Shown one piece after another: positions 8,561 through 17,625 of a DNA stretch of 64,000 nt; within the stretch, counting starts at the first letter, position 1, and each line of letters starts with the position of its first letter. The stretch comes from an uncultured Carboxylicivirga sp. (GTDB taxonomy: Bacteria; Bacteroidota; Bacteroidia; Bacteroidales; Marinilabiliaceae), in the NCBI RefSeq assembly GCF_963674565.1, contig NZ_OY771430.1, forward strand, positions 3,410,001 through 3,474,000. Reading direction: 5' to 3'. A program made the position numbers and the translations under genes. The notes below the pieces were generated by a model. It searched no databases and had not been told where the DNA came from. It was given only the letters and a program-made list of their open reading frames with translations.

Positions 8561-11500
8561 TCAGACTTCGTTAAAGGTAATAATTGATTTTCGTTTTCGC
8601 CCATCCATCCGAATGACAAGTTTTTCTTTAAACCTGATGTGTTTGAAATATTTTGTCTGTTCGATTAATTCCTGCTGATCCAGCACATCCCATCGGATAC
8701 TATCATCTTTACCAGCCTGATGAACCGAGCAATAACCAACATGCATGGATGTAACATTATGAAAGAAATGCGATCCTCCGGAAGCTTCCAATGGAAAACC
8801 TTCCAAATCGGTTTCCACTATCATTTGAGCATTTGAAATCTGAGTCCATGATACAGGTATTCCAATCCACCTGTCGCGAGTACCCCATCTTCCTGGGCCA
8901 ATCAGAACATAATGCCTTTTTTCAGCCTTCATCTTTTGATTTAATCTTTCAATCTCCATAGCCATCTCCTGGGTTCTGGCTTTATCAAATCGATCAATGT
9001 CGATATAAATAATATCGGTAACAGCGTTATTCTTTCCATTACCCATACTTTGGTTGGAATGCAGAATCACTTTATCCTCATCAATATGACTCATATTAAT
9101 AGAATAATTTTGAGCACCGCCCAGTAAAGGTTTTATCTGAAGAAGGTAGAAAGTAGCTCTTCCTCGTTCATCTTTATTCAGATCCACTGCAAACTCAATC
9201 TCAACTGGCGATCCCATCGCTTCTTTAACAACATCCAGAACAACTTCAATGGTTTTGGCAAGAGGTATGTAATTGTATTTAAGGATATTGGCAAAATTAA
9301 GTATTCTGGGACCTGACTGATCCAATCCTGGTTGAATGGTTTGGTTATCGGGATTATAAACCGAAGCCAGATGTTTGAGTGTTCCATGCATCTCAGCTTC
9401 CATACTATCCAAACGAACCAATCCTGCTGTTTCTCCCTCCAGAAGATTGAGGTCAAACTTATTCAGATCCACTGCATAAAACTCAGTTTGAGAATTCTTT
9501 AATTGATCCTTGGGTGAATTATTGTCGAGGTCGGGATAAACCGGACAAAAACGGAGGGCTTTCTCGCCATCCACTACATATTTACCAAAACCAAGAGCCA
9601 GAACAGCAAAACCATCCTCCGGATTCATATGACCAAACGAGTAGTAATTATACGATTGCGCAACTCCGCTTATATGAGGATAAAAGACATTCTCGTGCTG
9701 TCGTCCCACTGCTTCCTGAATAATTACGGCCATTTTCTCCTCTTCCACCTTAAAATCAACGGCCTCGGTAAACGCCCTTGCTGTGTCGCTAAATACTGAG
9801 GCAAATACCAGTTTAACGGCATTACAAAGTTGCCTCAACCGCTCTTCAGCATCTTTATGATTATTGGGTAAAAGATATGTTTCAAACACTCCTGCGAATG
9901 GCTGCTTCTGGCTATCTTCCAATAAACCCGAAGAACGCACTGCTATTGGACATGAAAAAATAATTAATAGCCTTTTTAGTCGATGTATCAGTGTTTGAGA
10001 TAATTCTCCTTCGAGAAATATTTTTTTAATCTGATGATAAGTTAGTTCCCGAAAGATTAGTTCATGAAAATTATTTCGCTCCATAAACAATTCAAACTCA
10101 TCGGTACCAATCACGGTTGTGCGTGGCGTTCTGATGTTTATACCGGAAACATGAGCGTCAAAATCAAAATTGTATAGCAAGGTATTAATAAATGACAAGC
10201 CTCTGCCCTTGCCTCCCAATGAACCTCCGGCCAGACTCACAATATTACTATCATCCAGGGTATCAATCTCATCAAAATCTATTACTTTGCCCTGATTCTT
10301 TTCTTCGCGGTGTGACTTAATAATATTTAAAAGATAAGTTCTAATGCTTTCTGTATCATCAAAATCACTGATACGATATGGTGCTATCATTTTGGCAATC
10401 TTGAATTCACCACGCGCCATTAGCCAAAGCGAAAAGTGATTCTTCTTGGCATGGTACTCAACCGATTCAATGGGTACATTTCTAAGGTTCTGTTCAAATT
10501 CCTTTAGATTACGGGCAATGGCAATGCTTCTGCCTTTAGCATCTTTGTATACAAAATTTCCGAAACCCAAATAATGACTGATAAAGGTTTTAATATCCTG
10601 CAGAAGACTCTCGCTATACTTATTGATGAAAACTGTTTTTAACTCATAAGCATCCTGAGAATATTCAATTTTAGAACTTTGTAATATTACAGGTAGATCT
10701 TTAATCTGTTCCTTGGCATAATTTACCAATTCAAATCCGGCATTTGCATCCAGCCTTCCGTTATGAGAAAATTCAACATCGGAAATTAAACACAAGAGAT
10801 AATCCTTATATTTTTTAAAAACATCCAATGCTTCTTCATAATTTCTGGCAAGCAGCACCTTTGGCCGTGCCTTTAACCTGAGAACAGCATATAATTCATC
10901 GCCCTGCACATCATCAATCAAACGACGCGTTTGCTCCAGCACACTGGCATAGAGCAATGGTAAATATTTTGAGTAGTACCTTACGGAATCTTCCACTAAC
11001 AAAATAACCCTTGCTAAACCAATCTCAGTATCATTCTCAACATTAACCCGATCCTCCAAATGAAATACCATCGATGAAAAAACCTTTGGATCACCATTCC
11101 AAACAAAAATCTCATCTAAAACACCTAACTCACGTTGCCGTTCCTGAAAATAAGGAATGTCGGTATCGTTGTTGAGCAGCATAAAAATTGGGATATAGGG
11201 AAACTCCTTTTTCACCATCTTGCTTAGTTTGACAGGTGATTTTTTTTCCACACCCACCATCACAATGATTAAGTCAAAATGTTTCTCATTCAGTTTTTCA
11301 ATAGCTTCTTCGTATGTAGTAACTCCTGTAACCCTTGGCAATGATGAAAGATGCATCTGGTAAAAACTGCCCATAATCTGTTCTGAGAATCTTCCCTCAT
11401 TTTCAATGGCATAGGCATCATAAAGGTTGGCAACCAACAAAATTTCTTTTACCCTGAAAGGCATTAAATCGTGATATATATCCCTGGCTGCATTATTCTT

Positions 11501-12802
11501 ATGCATAAAATTTTGCAACAGGTGCTTACTTCCCTTTGTTACAGAACTCTTTTTTTCAAGTGTATTCTTTGCAAATGCAAGATGGCTGTTGGGCCTTCTG
11601 ATCTTATCCATCAGGTTACGGGCCTCCAGGCTATTCAGATAACCAACAATCAGGTTGCCAAGATTTGATATCAAATCATTCTCTTCATTGAGGAACAATT
11701 CTTCCTTGGTTTTAGCCAACTCCTTTAGGTAATAAATTTCAATCAATCCTTTTTTACCATTGATAGTTTCAAAGTTATGACGCAATACCCAGGGTGATTT
11801 TACAAATCCTGAACTCAAATATTCTTCATTCTCAAAAACAATTCGTGCCACAGAGTATTCGGGATGTTGCATACCTGCCGGAATATATTCCACAATATGA
11901 CTAAGTGTATAGGGCACCGGCATCTGAAGACTTATAATTCTGGAAGTTTCATTAATCGTTTTTAGTTCTTTAACACGTTCCTGCCGCGCAAGTTTTTCTT
12001 CCTGGGCCAGTTTTGCATTTAAAAAATCTGCGATTAACCTGGCCAGATTAATTAATAAATCTCTCTCCTCACTCAAAAATGGATCGCCTGAATAGAATGA
12101 AAAATCCCGTATGTAAAAAACATCGATTGAACCAGATTTGCCATCAGTAGTTTTAAAACGTTGAGTCTGTACCCATTCTGTTTCTACAAAAAATTCACTC
12201 AGATATTCTTTATCGCCATAGTTAATCCTCGAAACAGCATATTCAGGATATTGCCAGCCAGATGGAAGAATAAAAGCAATTTGCTGCAAAACATCATCTA
12301 CCGATTTGCCTTGGTTGATGATCCGGGTAGTTCGGTTGATGGTAGATAACTCTTTAAGCCTCTCGATTGATTCGGAATGATTGCGTTCAGCAACAATAGT
12401 ATTAATATAATTGGATAGCATTCGGGCTGTTTGGTTGATAAGTAGCCTTTCTGATCGCAAAAAAGGCCCTTCATCTTTTTCTTCAGCCTGTTCAAGATAA
12501 AACAAATCTATGGCTCCTTTCTCTCCGTCAATTGTAGTAAAACGCTCAGTAAGGCCCCATTGTGTTTCTTTAAAGTTATTTGTTTGAGCATGGCATTTTT
12601 TATAATACACCCTCACCCCAACCATAACCGGTTTTTCCAATCCATTAGGTAAAACATTTAAAACCTCTTCCAGAGTTTCATCTATTGGATTGTCCTGCAT
12701 TAATATCTCCCACAATGCATTTATTGTCTCTAAAACCTTACCTGAACTTTTATCATCAGGAACAGAATGGAGATGATTGAGCTGAGGCCAATTACGTTGC
12801 AT
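8561..12802 (-). CDS. Triple GAF-like/receiver/PEP-synthase-type ATP-grasp protein (1413 aa)
   Basis: A larger paralogue of the 988-residue neighbour. Residues 25-400 hold three tandem copies of a GAF-like sensor module, each with the pattern P.G...P....(A/S)RI, an F..(T/S).W stretch, DGK.G.I.(V/L).Y and PFL..ER.L. Then come a receiver-like domain without acceptor Asp (Met515 in DLIIVMV), a second receiver with LLVEDS and Asp675 (LISDVEF), and a PPDK/PEP-synthase ATP-grasp domain (GGKGRG at 863-868, AVRSSGLLEDS, LLQIKP). The C-terminal GPGRWGTRD block is shared with the neighbour. No histidine-kinase domain, phosphohistidine domain or PEP barrel is present, and no membrane segment, so it is cytoplasmic. 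It is the first gene of the operon, transcribed away from an intact gdhA across a 284-base region. Probably a small-ligand sensor that controls an ATP-dependent reaction; substrate not known. Confidence 0.8.
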   Translation of the reverse strand: MQRNWPQLNHLHSVPDDKSSGKVLETINALWEILMQDNPIDETLEEVLNVLPNGLEKPVMVGVRVYYKKCHAQTNNFKETQWGLTERFTTIDGEKGAIDLFYLEQAEEKDEGPFLRSERLLINQTARMLSNYINTIVAERNHSESIERLKELSTINRTTRIINQGKSVDDVLQQIAFILPSGWQYPEYAVSRINYGDKEYLSEFFVETEWVQTQRFKTTDGKSGSIDVFYIRDFSFYSGDPFLSEERDLLINLARLIADFLNAKLAQEEKLARQERVKELKTINETSRIISLQMPVPYTLSHIVEYIPAGMQHPEYSVARIVFENEEYLSSGFVKSPWVLRHNFETINGKKGLIEIYYLKELAKTKEELFLNEENDLISNLGNLIVGYLNSLEARNLMDKIRRPNSHLAFAKNTLEKKSSVTKGSKHLLQNFMHKNNAARDIYHDLMPFRVKEILLVANLYDAYAIENEGRFSEQIMGSFYQMHLSSLPRVTGVTTYEEAIEKLNEKHFDLIIVMVGVEKKSPVKLSKMVKKEFPYIPIFMLLNNDTDIPYFQERQRELGVLDEIFVWNGDPKVFSSMVFHLEDRVNVENDTEIGLARVILLVEDSVRYYSKYLPLLYASVLEQTRRLIDDVQGDELYAVLRLKARPKVLLARNYEEALDVFKKYKDYLLCLISDVEFSHNGRLDANAGFELVNYAKEQIKDLPVILQSSKIEYSQDAYELKTVFINKYSESLLQDIKTFISHYLGFGNFVYKDAKGRSIAIARNLKEFEQNLRNVPIESVEYHAKKNHFSLWLMARGEFKIAKMIAPYRISDFDDTESIRTYLLNIIKSHREEKNQGKVIDFDEIDTLDDSNIVSLAGGSLGGKGRGLSFINTLLYNFDFDAHVSGINIRTPRTTVIGTDEFELFMERNNFHELIFRELTYHQIKKIFLEGELSQTLIHRLKRLLIIFSCPIAVRSSGLLEDSQKQPFAGVFETYLLPNNHKDAEERLRQLCNAVKLVFASVFSDTARAFTEAVDFKVEEEKMAVIIQEAVGRQHENVFYPHISGVAQSYNYYSFGHMNPEDGFAVLALGFGKYVVDGEKALRFCPVYPDLDNNSPKDQLKNSQTEFYAVDLNKFDLNLLEGETAGLVRLDSMEAEMHGTLKHLASVYNPDNQTIQPGLDQSGPRILNFANILKYNYIPLAKTIEVVLDVVKEAMGSPVEIEFAVDLNKDERGRATFYLLQIKPLLGGAQNYSINMSHIDEDKVILHSNQSMGNGKNNAVTDIIYIDIDRFDKARTQEMAMEIERLNQKMKAEKRHYVLIGPGRWGTRDRWIGIPVSWTQISNAQMIVETDLEGFPLEASGGSHFFHNVTSMHVGYCSVHQAGKDDSIRWDVLDQQELIEQTKYFKHIRFKEKLVIRMDGRKRKSIITFNEV

Positions 12803-13086
12803 ATACTTAGCTGTTTGATACTTAAAAGATACAAAATCAAATCAACTTTTAGTCAAATAATCTAAGAAGGATTGTATTTAATGTGTGAATAAAGTTTTAC
12901 AGGTGGGATAATAAAGTATTATTCTTCACATTTTAATGGCAACTTGTTAAATAATTTTGTACCTTTTTAATTTGCTTAAAAAGTCATTTTAAACTAGTGA
13001 TTGATAACATTTTAGTTAAAGGAATAAGAATCTGATAGGTAACAATACCCATATTACTCAATTAACAACCCTTTAATGTAATTAGT
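12803..13086. promoter_or_regulatory. Divergent control region between the ATP-grasp operon and gdhA
   Basis: 284 bases, AT-rich. TACCTTTT (12960-12967) and TTAATTTG (12967-12974) each differ by one base from the TAnnTTTG box for the rightward gdhA; neither has a well-spaced -33 TTTG. No clear leftward promoter could be picked. It must contain the start sites of both transcripts, so joint control is possible. Confidence 0.4.
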
Positions 13087-14439
13087 ATGTCACACACTTC
13101 ATCATTAGGCATTAACGCCTTTATGGCCGAATTAATGGCCAAAAACCCCGCCGAACCTGAATTCCATCAGGCAGTACATGAGGTAGTAGAATCATTGGAT
13201 GAGTTTCTTGATGAAAATCCAAAGTACAAACACGCACGTATCCTTGAAAGAATTGTCGAACCGGAAAGGGTTATCATGTTCAGAGTTCCCTGGATCAAAG
13301 ATAAAGGAGAAATGTGCGTTAATCGAGGCTATCGAATCGAAATGAACAGTGCCATCGGTCCTTACAAGGGAGGATTACGCTTTCACCCAACTGTAAATTT
13401 AGGAATACTTAAATTTTTAGCTTTTGAGCAAGTGTTTAAAAACAGTCTGACAACCTTACCAATGGGAGGAGGTAAAGGTGGTAGCGATTTCGATCCCAAA
13501 GGAAAGTCTGATAACGAAGTGATGCGATTCTGTCAGAGTTTCATGACTGAGTTGTATCGCCACATTGGACCAGACACTGATGTTCCTGCAGGAGATATTG
13601 GCGTAGGAGGTCGTGAAATTGGCTTCCTGTACGGACAATACAAACGAATTAAAAATGAATTCACAGGTGTTCTTACTGGTAAAGGACTAAATTACGGTGG
13701 TAGCTTAATTCGTCCTGAAGCCACGGGATACGGCAATGTTTATTTTGCCCAGGAAATGCTGAAAACCCGCAACGAAACATTCAAAAACAAAACTGTACTT
13801 GTATCAGGATCAGGTAATGTTGCTCAATACACAGTTGAAAAGGTAAATGATTTGGGTGGCAAAGTAGTTACTCTTTCTGATTCCAATGGTTACATATATG
13901 ACCCTAATGGAATCGATGCTGAGAAACTAAAATTTGTGATGTATCTGAAGAATGTAAAACGAGGCAGAATAAAAGAATATGCAGATAAATATGGTGCAAA
14001 ATATATTGCTAATGAAAGGCCATGGTCAGAAAAAGGTGAGATAGCATTACCTAGTGCTACCCAAAATGAAATTAGCGAGATTGAAGCCATCACGCTGGTT
14101 CAAAATGGTTGCTATTGTGTATCTGAAGGAGCTAATATGCCATCGACACCTGAGGCAATACATATTTTCCAGGATAAAGGCATTCTGTTTGGTCCTGGTA
14201 AAGCGGCCAATGCGGGTGGAGTTGCTGTATCAGGGCTGGAGATGACACAAAACAGCATGCGACTTAACTGGACAAGAGAAGAAGTAGATAATCGCTTACA
14301 AATTATCATGCAAAGCATACATTCAACATGTTGCCAGTACGGAACTAAAGACAATGGCTTTATTAATTATGTAGATGGTGCCAATATTGGAGGTTTTGTA
14401 AAGGTAGCAGATGCAATGCTGGCTCAAGGGGCAGTATAG
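13087..14439 (+). CDS. gdhA: Glutamate dehydrogenase, intact paralogue 1
   Basis: 450 residues. Reversible reductive amination of 2-oxoglutarate with ammonium to glutamate; hexameric family I enzyme, cytoplasmic. Active-site residues are present: Lys94 (GPYKGGLRF), Lys118 (FKNSLT), catalytic Lys130 (GGGKGGSDF), Asp170 (PAGDIGVGGREIG) and the AGGVAVSGLEM serine. The nucleotide-binding motif is GSGNVAQYT, differing from GFGNVAWG in the other intact paralogue, so the two may differ in NADH/NADPH preference; sequence alone does not settle this. The gene is monocistronic: it is transcribed away from the ATP-grasp operon and ends at a strong terminator. It is one of three GDH-family genes within 17 kb. 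Confidence 0.95.
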   Translation: MSHTSSLGINAFMAELMAKNPAEPEFHQAVHEVVESLDEFLDENPKYKHARILERIVEPERVIMFRVPWIKDKGEMCVNRGYRIEMNSAIGPYKGGLRFHPTVNLGILKFLAFEQVFKNSLTTLPMGGGKGGSDFDPKGKSDNEVMRFCQSFMTELYRHIGPDTDVPAGDIGVGGREIGFLYGQYKRIKNEFTGVLTGKGLNYGGSLIRPEATGYGNVYFAQEMLKTRNETFKNKTVLVSGSGNVAQYTVEKVNDLGGKVVTLSDSNGYIYDPNGIDAEKLKFVMYLKNVKRGRIKEYADKYGAKYIANERPWSEKGEIALPSATQNEISEIEAITLVQNGCYCVSEGANMPSTPEAIHIFQDKGILFGPGKAANAGGVAVSGLEMTQNSMRLNWTREEVDNRLQIIMQSIHSTCCQYGTKDNGFINYVDGANIGGFVKVADAMLAQGAV

Positions 14440-14460
14440 GGTATCAGCTCATAATTATTG

Positions 14461-14505
14461 AAAACACCTGATAAACATTATACTTTAATCAGGTGTTTTT
14501 ATTTT
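14461..14505 (+). terminator. Rho-independent terminator of gdhA
   Basis: A perfect 12-bp stem (14461-14472 with 14488-14499) is followed by a T-rich tail; it lies 21 bases past the stop codon. Confidence 0.85.
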
Positions 14506-14522
14506 GTTCTAATCATACAATT

Positions 14523-15041
14523 ATGAAATACATTTATACCTTCTTATTAATTCTCATATTCTTGTCATGTACCCCTTCAAACCAAACAAGTACAGAACAC
14601 GCTACATTCTTTCAGTTTGAGATCGAAACAAAGTTGAAAGGTGAACCGGAATTAATATACGACAAATTAACCGGTGATATAAGTCCATGGTGGGATCATA
14701 CCTTCAGTGGTGATCCGTATGAATTATATATCGAAGCAAAACCAGGTGGTGGCTTCTATGAAATTTTTGATGAATCAGGTGACGGAGTAAGACATGCAGT
14801 GGTTACAGGAGCACAAAGAGGTAAATTACTTCGTATGGAAGGACCTTTAGGATTAGCAGGCCATGCTCTTAATCTTGTATGTACTTACAACCTTTTTTCA
14901 GCAGAAGATTCAACTATTATTAAACTGGAAGTTCATGGATCAGGTGAGTACCAGGATGATTGGCCTGAAGTAATAGAAAAAGTATGGACTCACTTCCTGA
15001 TAGAACAATTTAAACCATATTGGGAAGAATCGATAAAATAA
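14523..15041 (+). CDS. SRPBCC (START/AHSA1-like) lipoprotein
   Basis: 172 residues from the ATG at 14523. A GTG 30 bases upstream lies within the gdhA terminator, so it is rejected as start. The N-terminus is a lipoprotein signal (about 1-16, ILIFLSC lipobox) and should anchor the protein in the envelope. The rest fits the SRPBCC hydrophobic-ligand fold: an EIETKLKGEPELIYDKLT opening, central GGGFYEIF strand and a long C-terminal helix ending in FKPYWEES. Ligand and role are unknown. It is convergent with the ExbB/ExbD operon and shares a bidirectional terminator with it. Confidence 0.75.
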   Translation: MKYIYTFLLILIFLSCTPSNQTSTEHATFFQFEIETKLKGEPELIYDKLTGDISPWWDHTFSGDPYELYIEAKPGGGFYEIFDESGDGVRHAVVTGAQRGKLLRMEGPLGLAGHALNLVCTYNLFSAEDSTIIKLEVHGSGEYQDDWPEVIEKVWTHFLIEQFKPYWEESIK

Positions 15042-15064
15042 AAAAAGGGAGCATAAATGCTCCC
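15041..15064 (-). terminator. Bidirectional terminator between the lipoprotein gene and the exb operon
   Basis: Perfect 8-bp stem GGGAGCAT/ATGCTCCC (15047-15054 with 15057-15064, 2-nt loop). Six A residues precede it, giving a U-run for minus-strand transcripts of the exbD gene; on the plus strand TTCTATTATTT follows, so it may serve both. Confidence 0.75.
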
Positions 15065-15088
15065 TTCTATTATTTCTATAAAATTCAA

Positions 15089-15562
15089 TTATTTTACATC
15101 GGCTTTTTCGCTAGCAGAATAGTTAATTTTTAACGCTGCTGCTTTACGTAAAGCTTGCTTTATTTCTGTGATAACACCCATTGGACAGTCTTTGTCTGCT
15201 TTGATAGAAGTAGTCATTTTTGGCTGATCACTTTCTTTCATAGCATCCCTTGCTTGCGCAATATAACTTTGAATGTCGTCAACAGTAGCAAATTGATCAT
15301 TTAACTGAATTCGTGGTTCACTACCATATAATGATCTGTACTTACCGGTTGGCACACCCACATAAATAAATGTTACCAACTCTTTTTTCTCCAGTTTTGA
15401 TAATTCAGTTGCCTGAGCAGGAGCAATGTTAACCATCAAATCCACCTCCTTCATAGTTGTTGACACCATGAAGAAGAAAAGCAACATAAATACAATATCT
15501 GGTAAGGAGGACGTATTAATAGCTTGTTGGCCTCCACTCTTCTTTTTTCTGAATTTAGCCAT
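15089..15562 (-). CDS. exbD: ExbD/TolR-family biopolymer transport protein (second copy)
   Basis: 157 residues. Single membrane segment near the N-terminus (about 22-40) with the proton-relay aspartate in SSLPDIVFMLLFFFMV, after a short basic cytoplasmic tail, then a periplasmic domain. ExbD works with ExbB to use the proton gradient to drive TonB or a related envelope machine. It is the last gene of the exbB operon, one base after the other exbD stop codon. Two non-identical ExbD subunits in one operon is common in Bacteroidota. Confidence 0.88.
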   Translation of the reverse strand: MAKFRKKKSGGQQAINTSSLPDIVFMLLFFFMVSTTMKEVDLMVNIAPAQATELSKLEKKELVTFIYVGVPTGKYRSLYGSEPRIQLNDQFATVDDIQSYIAQARDAMKESDQPKMTTSIKADKDCPMGVITEIKQALRKAAALKINYSASEKADVK

Positions 15563-15563
15563 T

Positions 15564-16139
15564 CTATTTTCCTCCTATATTTTTAGGTTCAGCTTCAGAA
15601 ATCTTTTGAGGGATGATGGTACGAATAGCATCCTGCTCTTCTTTTTCCAAGTCATCATAGTCCTTGCCAAATTTCCGTTTAGCTAAATCCTGTCTCAGTT
15701 CATTAATAGCACGCTGAAGTTCGTTTTGAACCATCAGATAAGTCTGGTATTGTGTTCCATTATCTGTTTGTAATGAAATCACACCTTTAGTGATCATTTG
15801 CATTCCAAAGAAAGGCACTTCCGTTTCTTTCTTTTCAGGCAAATTATCTTTATCCAATGGATTCTCAATAAACTCCTTAGTTGCTTCAGTCAACTCTTCC
15901 ATACCCATTGGTTTACCTTCTACCAGTAACTGATTGTTACTGTTCACCAATACCGTAAATACATTTCGCTCCTTAATTGGAGGAGTATCATCAGGCTGAT
16001 CTTCCTGCATTGGAGGAAGTAAACGAGCCAAACCAGTATCAGTGTCCATGGTAGTAGTAACCAAGAAGAAGATCAATAATAGGAAGGCGATATCCGCCAT
16101 TGACCCTGCATTTACTTCCTGTACTTCTCTTTTTCCCAT
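15564..16139 (-). CDS. exbD: ExbD/TolR-family biopolymer transport protein (first copy)
   Basis: 191 residues, longer than usual (about 140). N-terminal membrane segment with the conserved aspartate in AGSMADIAFLLLIFFLVTT; the periplasmic part has an unusual charged insert around residues 80-150. It probably forms a mixed ExbB-ExbD channel with the neighbour gene. Same operon; the next gene starts 1 base beyond its stop. Confidence 0.87.
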   Translation of the reverse strand: MGKREVQEVNAGSMADIAFLLLIFFLVTTTMDTDTGLARLLPPMQEDQPDDTPPIKERNVFTVLVNSNNQLLVEGKPMGMEELTEATKEFIENPLDKDNLPEKKETEVPFFGMQMITKGVISLQTDNGTQYQTYLMVQNELQRAINELRQDLAKRKFGKDYDDLEKEEQDAIRTIIPQKISEAEPKNIGGK

Positions 16140-16195
16140 AAACGATTATACTTTTATGGTCCCTTGACTAACCGAAATTAATCAAGCAGGGACAA

Positions 16196-16642
16196 TTATT
16201 TAAATAGTCGAGATAATTCTGAATAAAGGATTGCAATTACAGCAACTCCAAACAGAATGTACATTCCATATAACATAGTACCTGCCATGGCTAACATGCT
16301 AGGCACATTATCAGGACCTTGATAACCTATAATATCTAGCGGAGTAGTATCTGCTAATGCATAAGAAACAAGCACTACAATAAGTAATAATCCCATAGAG
16401 ATTAGTGTTCTTACTGCATTTTTTGGATGCATTACCAGGTTAAAAACTTCCGCTAACAATGTAATACCTCCTGTCAAAAACACTAACAAAATACCCCAGT
16501 TTAAGAATGCATTAGTATAAACTGGTGTAGTATAAGCAGCCCCTTCAACTTCGCCACCGAAGAAGAACATTGCCGCAAATACCAATGTTATTGCTAACAA
16601 CAGGTATAGAACAATATTTAAAATTTTTGAAAGCTTAGTCAT
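16196..16642 (-). CDS. Four-helix membrane protein of the exb operon, function unknown
   Basis: 148 residues with four predicted membrane segments (about 7-28, 45-65, 77-96 and 115-142) and short loops. I do not recognise a named family. It lies between exbB (9 bases upstream) and the two exbD genes, so it is probably an extra subunit of that energy-transducing complex. Similar small membrane proteins occur at this place in other Bacteroidota exb operons as I recall, which supports a shared role but does not define it. Confidence 0.7.
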   Translation of the reverse strand: MTKLSKILNIVLYLLLAITLVFAAMFFFGGEVEGAAYTTPVYTNAFLNWGILLVFLTGGITLLAEVFNLVMHPKNAVRTLISMGLLLIVVLVSYALADTTPLDIIGYQGPDNVPSMLAMAGTMLYGMYILFGVAVIAILYSELSRLFK

Positions 16643-16651
16643 AACGACAGA

Positions 16652-17467
16652 TTATTTTTTCATGTTGAACTTTACCAAAATATCTAGAAGCGAGATAGAA
16701 GCATCTTCCATTGTATTTACAATACTATCGATTTTTGCAACGATGTAGTTGTAAAATACTTGTAGAATCATAGCTACGATCAAACCAGATACTGTAGTAA
16801 TCAACGCTACTTTAATACCACCTGCTACTGCTGATGCTGAGATAGTACCCATAGACTGAATATTATCGAAAGCTTCGATCATACCAATTACAGTACCCAT
16901 AAATCCAAGCATAGGAGCCATAGAGATAAATAAAGAAATCCAGGTTAAACCTTTTTCCAAAAGACCCATTTGAACTGATCCATAAGAAACAACTGACTTC
17001 TCAACTACTTCAATACCTTCATCGAAACGATCAAGACCTTGGTAGAAGATAGAAGCAACAGGACCTCTGGTATTACGGCATACTTCTTTAGCAGCTTCAA
17101 CACCTCCGTCACTCAATGCATTCTCAATGTTTTGAAGTAACTTCTTAGTGTTTGTAGAAGCTAAATTCAAATAAATAATTCTTTCAATACAGATTGCTAA
17201 ACCAAAAATCAAGGCTAACAATACAAAACTCATAAAGATAGCACCACCTTCGATGAATTTTGCTTTAATCTGCTTGTGAATACCCTTTGGTGCTTCAGGT
17301 TGAGCAGCTTCATCTGCTACTTCTGTTGCTGGTTCTTCACTAACTGCTGGTTCTTCAGTCACCTGCTCTGTAGCTTCAGCTACATTTTCCTCGTCCTGAG
17401 CATACAAGGCATTGGCACCTAAACTCAGCATTCCAAATACTGCTAAAAACGCAAATAGCTTTTTCAT
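16652..17467 (-). CDS. exbB: ExbB/TolQ/MotA-family proton channel protein with signal peptide
   Basis: 271 residues. N-terminal signal sequence (about 1-23, ending at NALYAQ) followed by an acidic Glu/Ala/Pro-rich stretch (24-62), both absent from E. coli ExbB but usual in Bacteroidota. Three membrane segments follow (about 74-95, 175-200 and 215-240); the last two carry the family pattern PMLGFMGTVIGMIEAF and ALITTVSGLIVAMI that lines the proton path. First gene of the operon exbB - membrane protein - exbD - exbD. It should energise TonB-type outer-membrane transport or a related envelope process. Confidence 0.9.
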   Translation of the reverse strand: MKKLFAFLAVFGMLSLGANALYAQDEENVAEATEQVTEEPAVSEEPATEVADEAAQPEAPKGIHKQIKAKFIEGGAIFMSFVLLALIFGLAICIERIIYLNLASTNTKKLLQNIENALSDGGVEAAKEVCRNTRGPVASIFYQGLDRFDEGIEVVEKSVVSYGSVQMGLLEKGLTWISLFISMAPMLGFMGTVIGMIEAFDNIQSMGTISASAVAGGIKVALITTVSGLIVAMILQVFYNYIVAKIDSIVNTMEDASISLLDILVKFNMKK

Positions 17468-17625
17468 AGTCTGCTAAAAATTTTGATTCGTATCAGTTTT
17501 GTTAATACTTCAAATAATTCTTACTGTTTATCCCTTAAGTCTTAAACTTTTAGACCGTAAGTAGATAAAAATCCTTTAATTTTTCAGGCATGCAAAATAC
17601 AAAAAAAATGCCAATTACAAACTTT

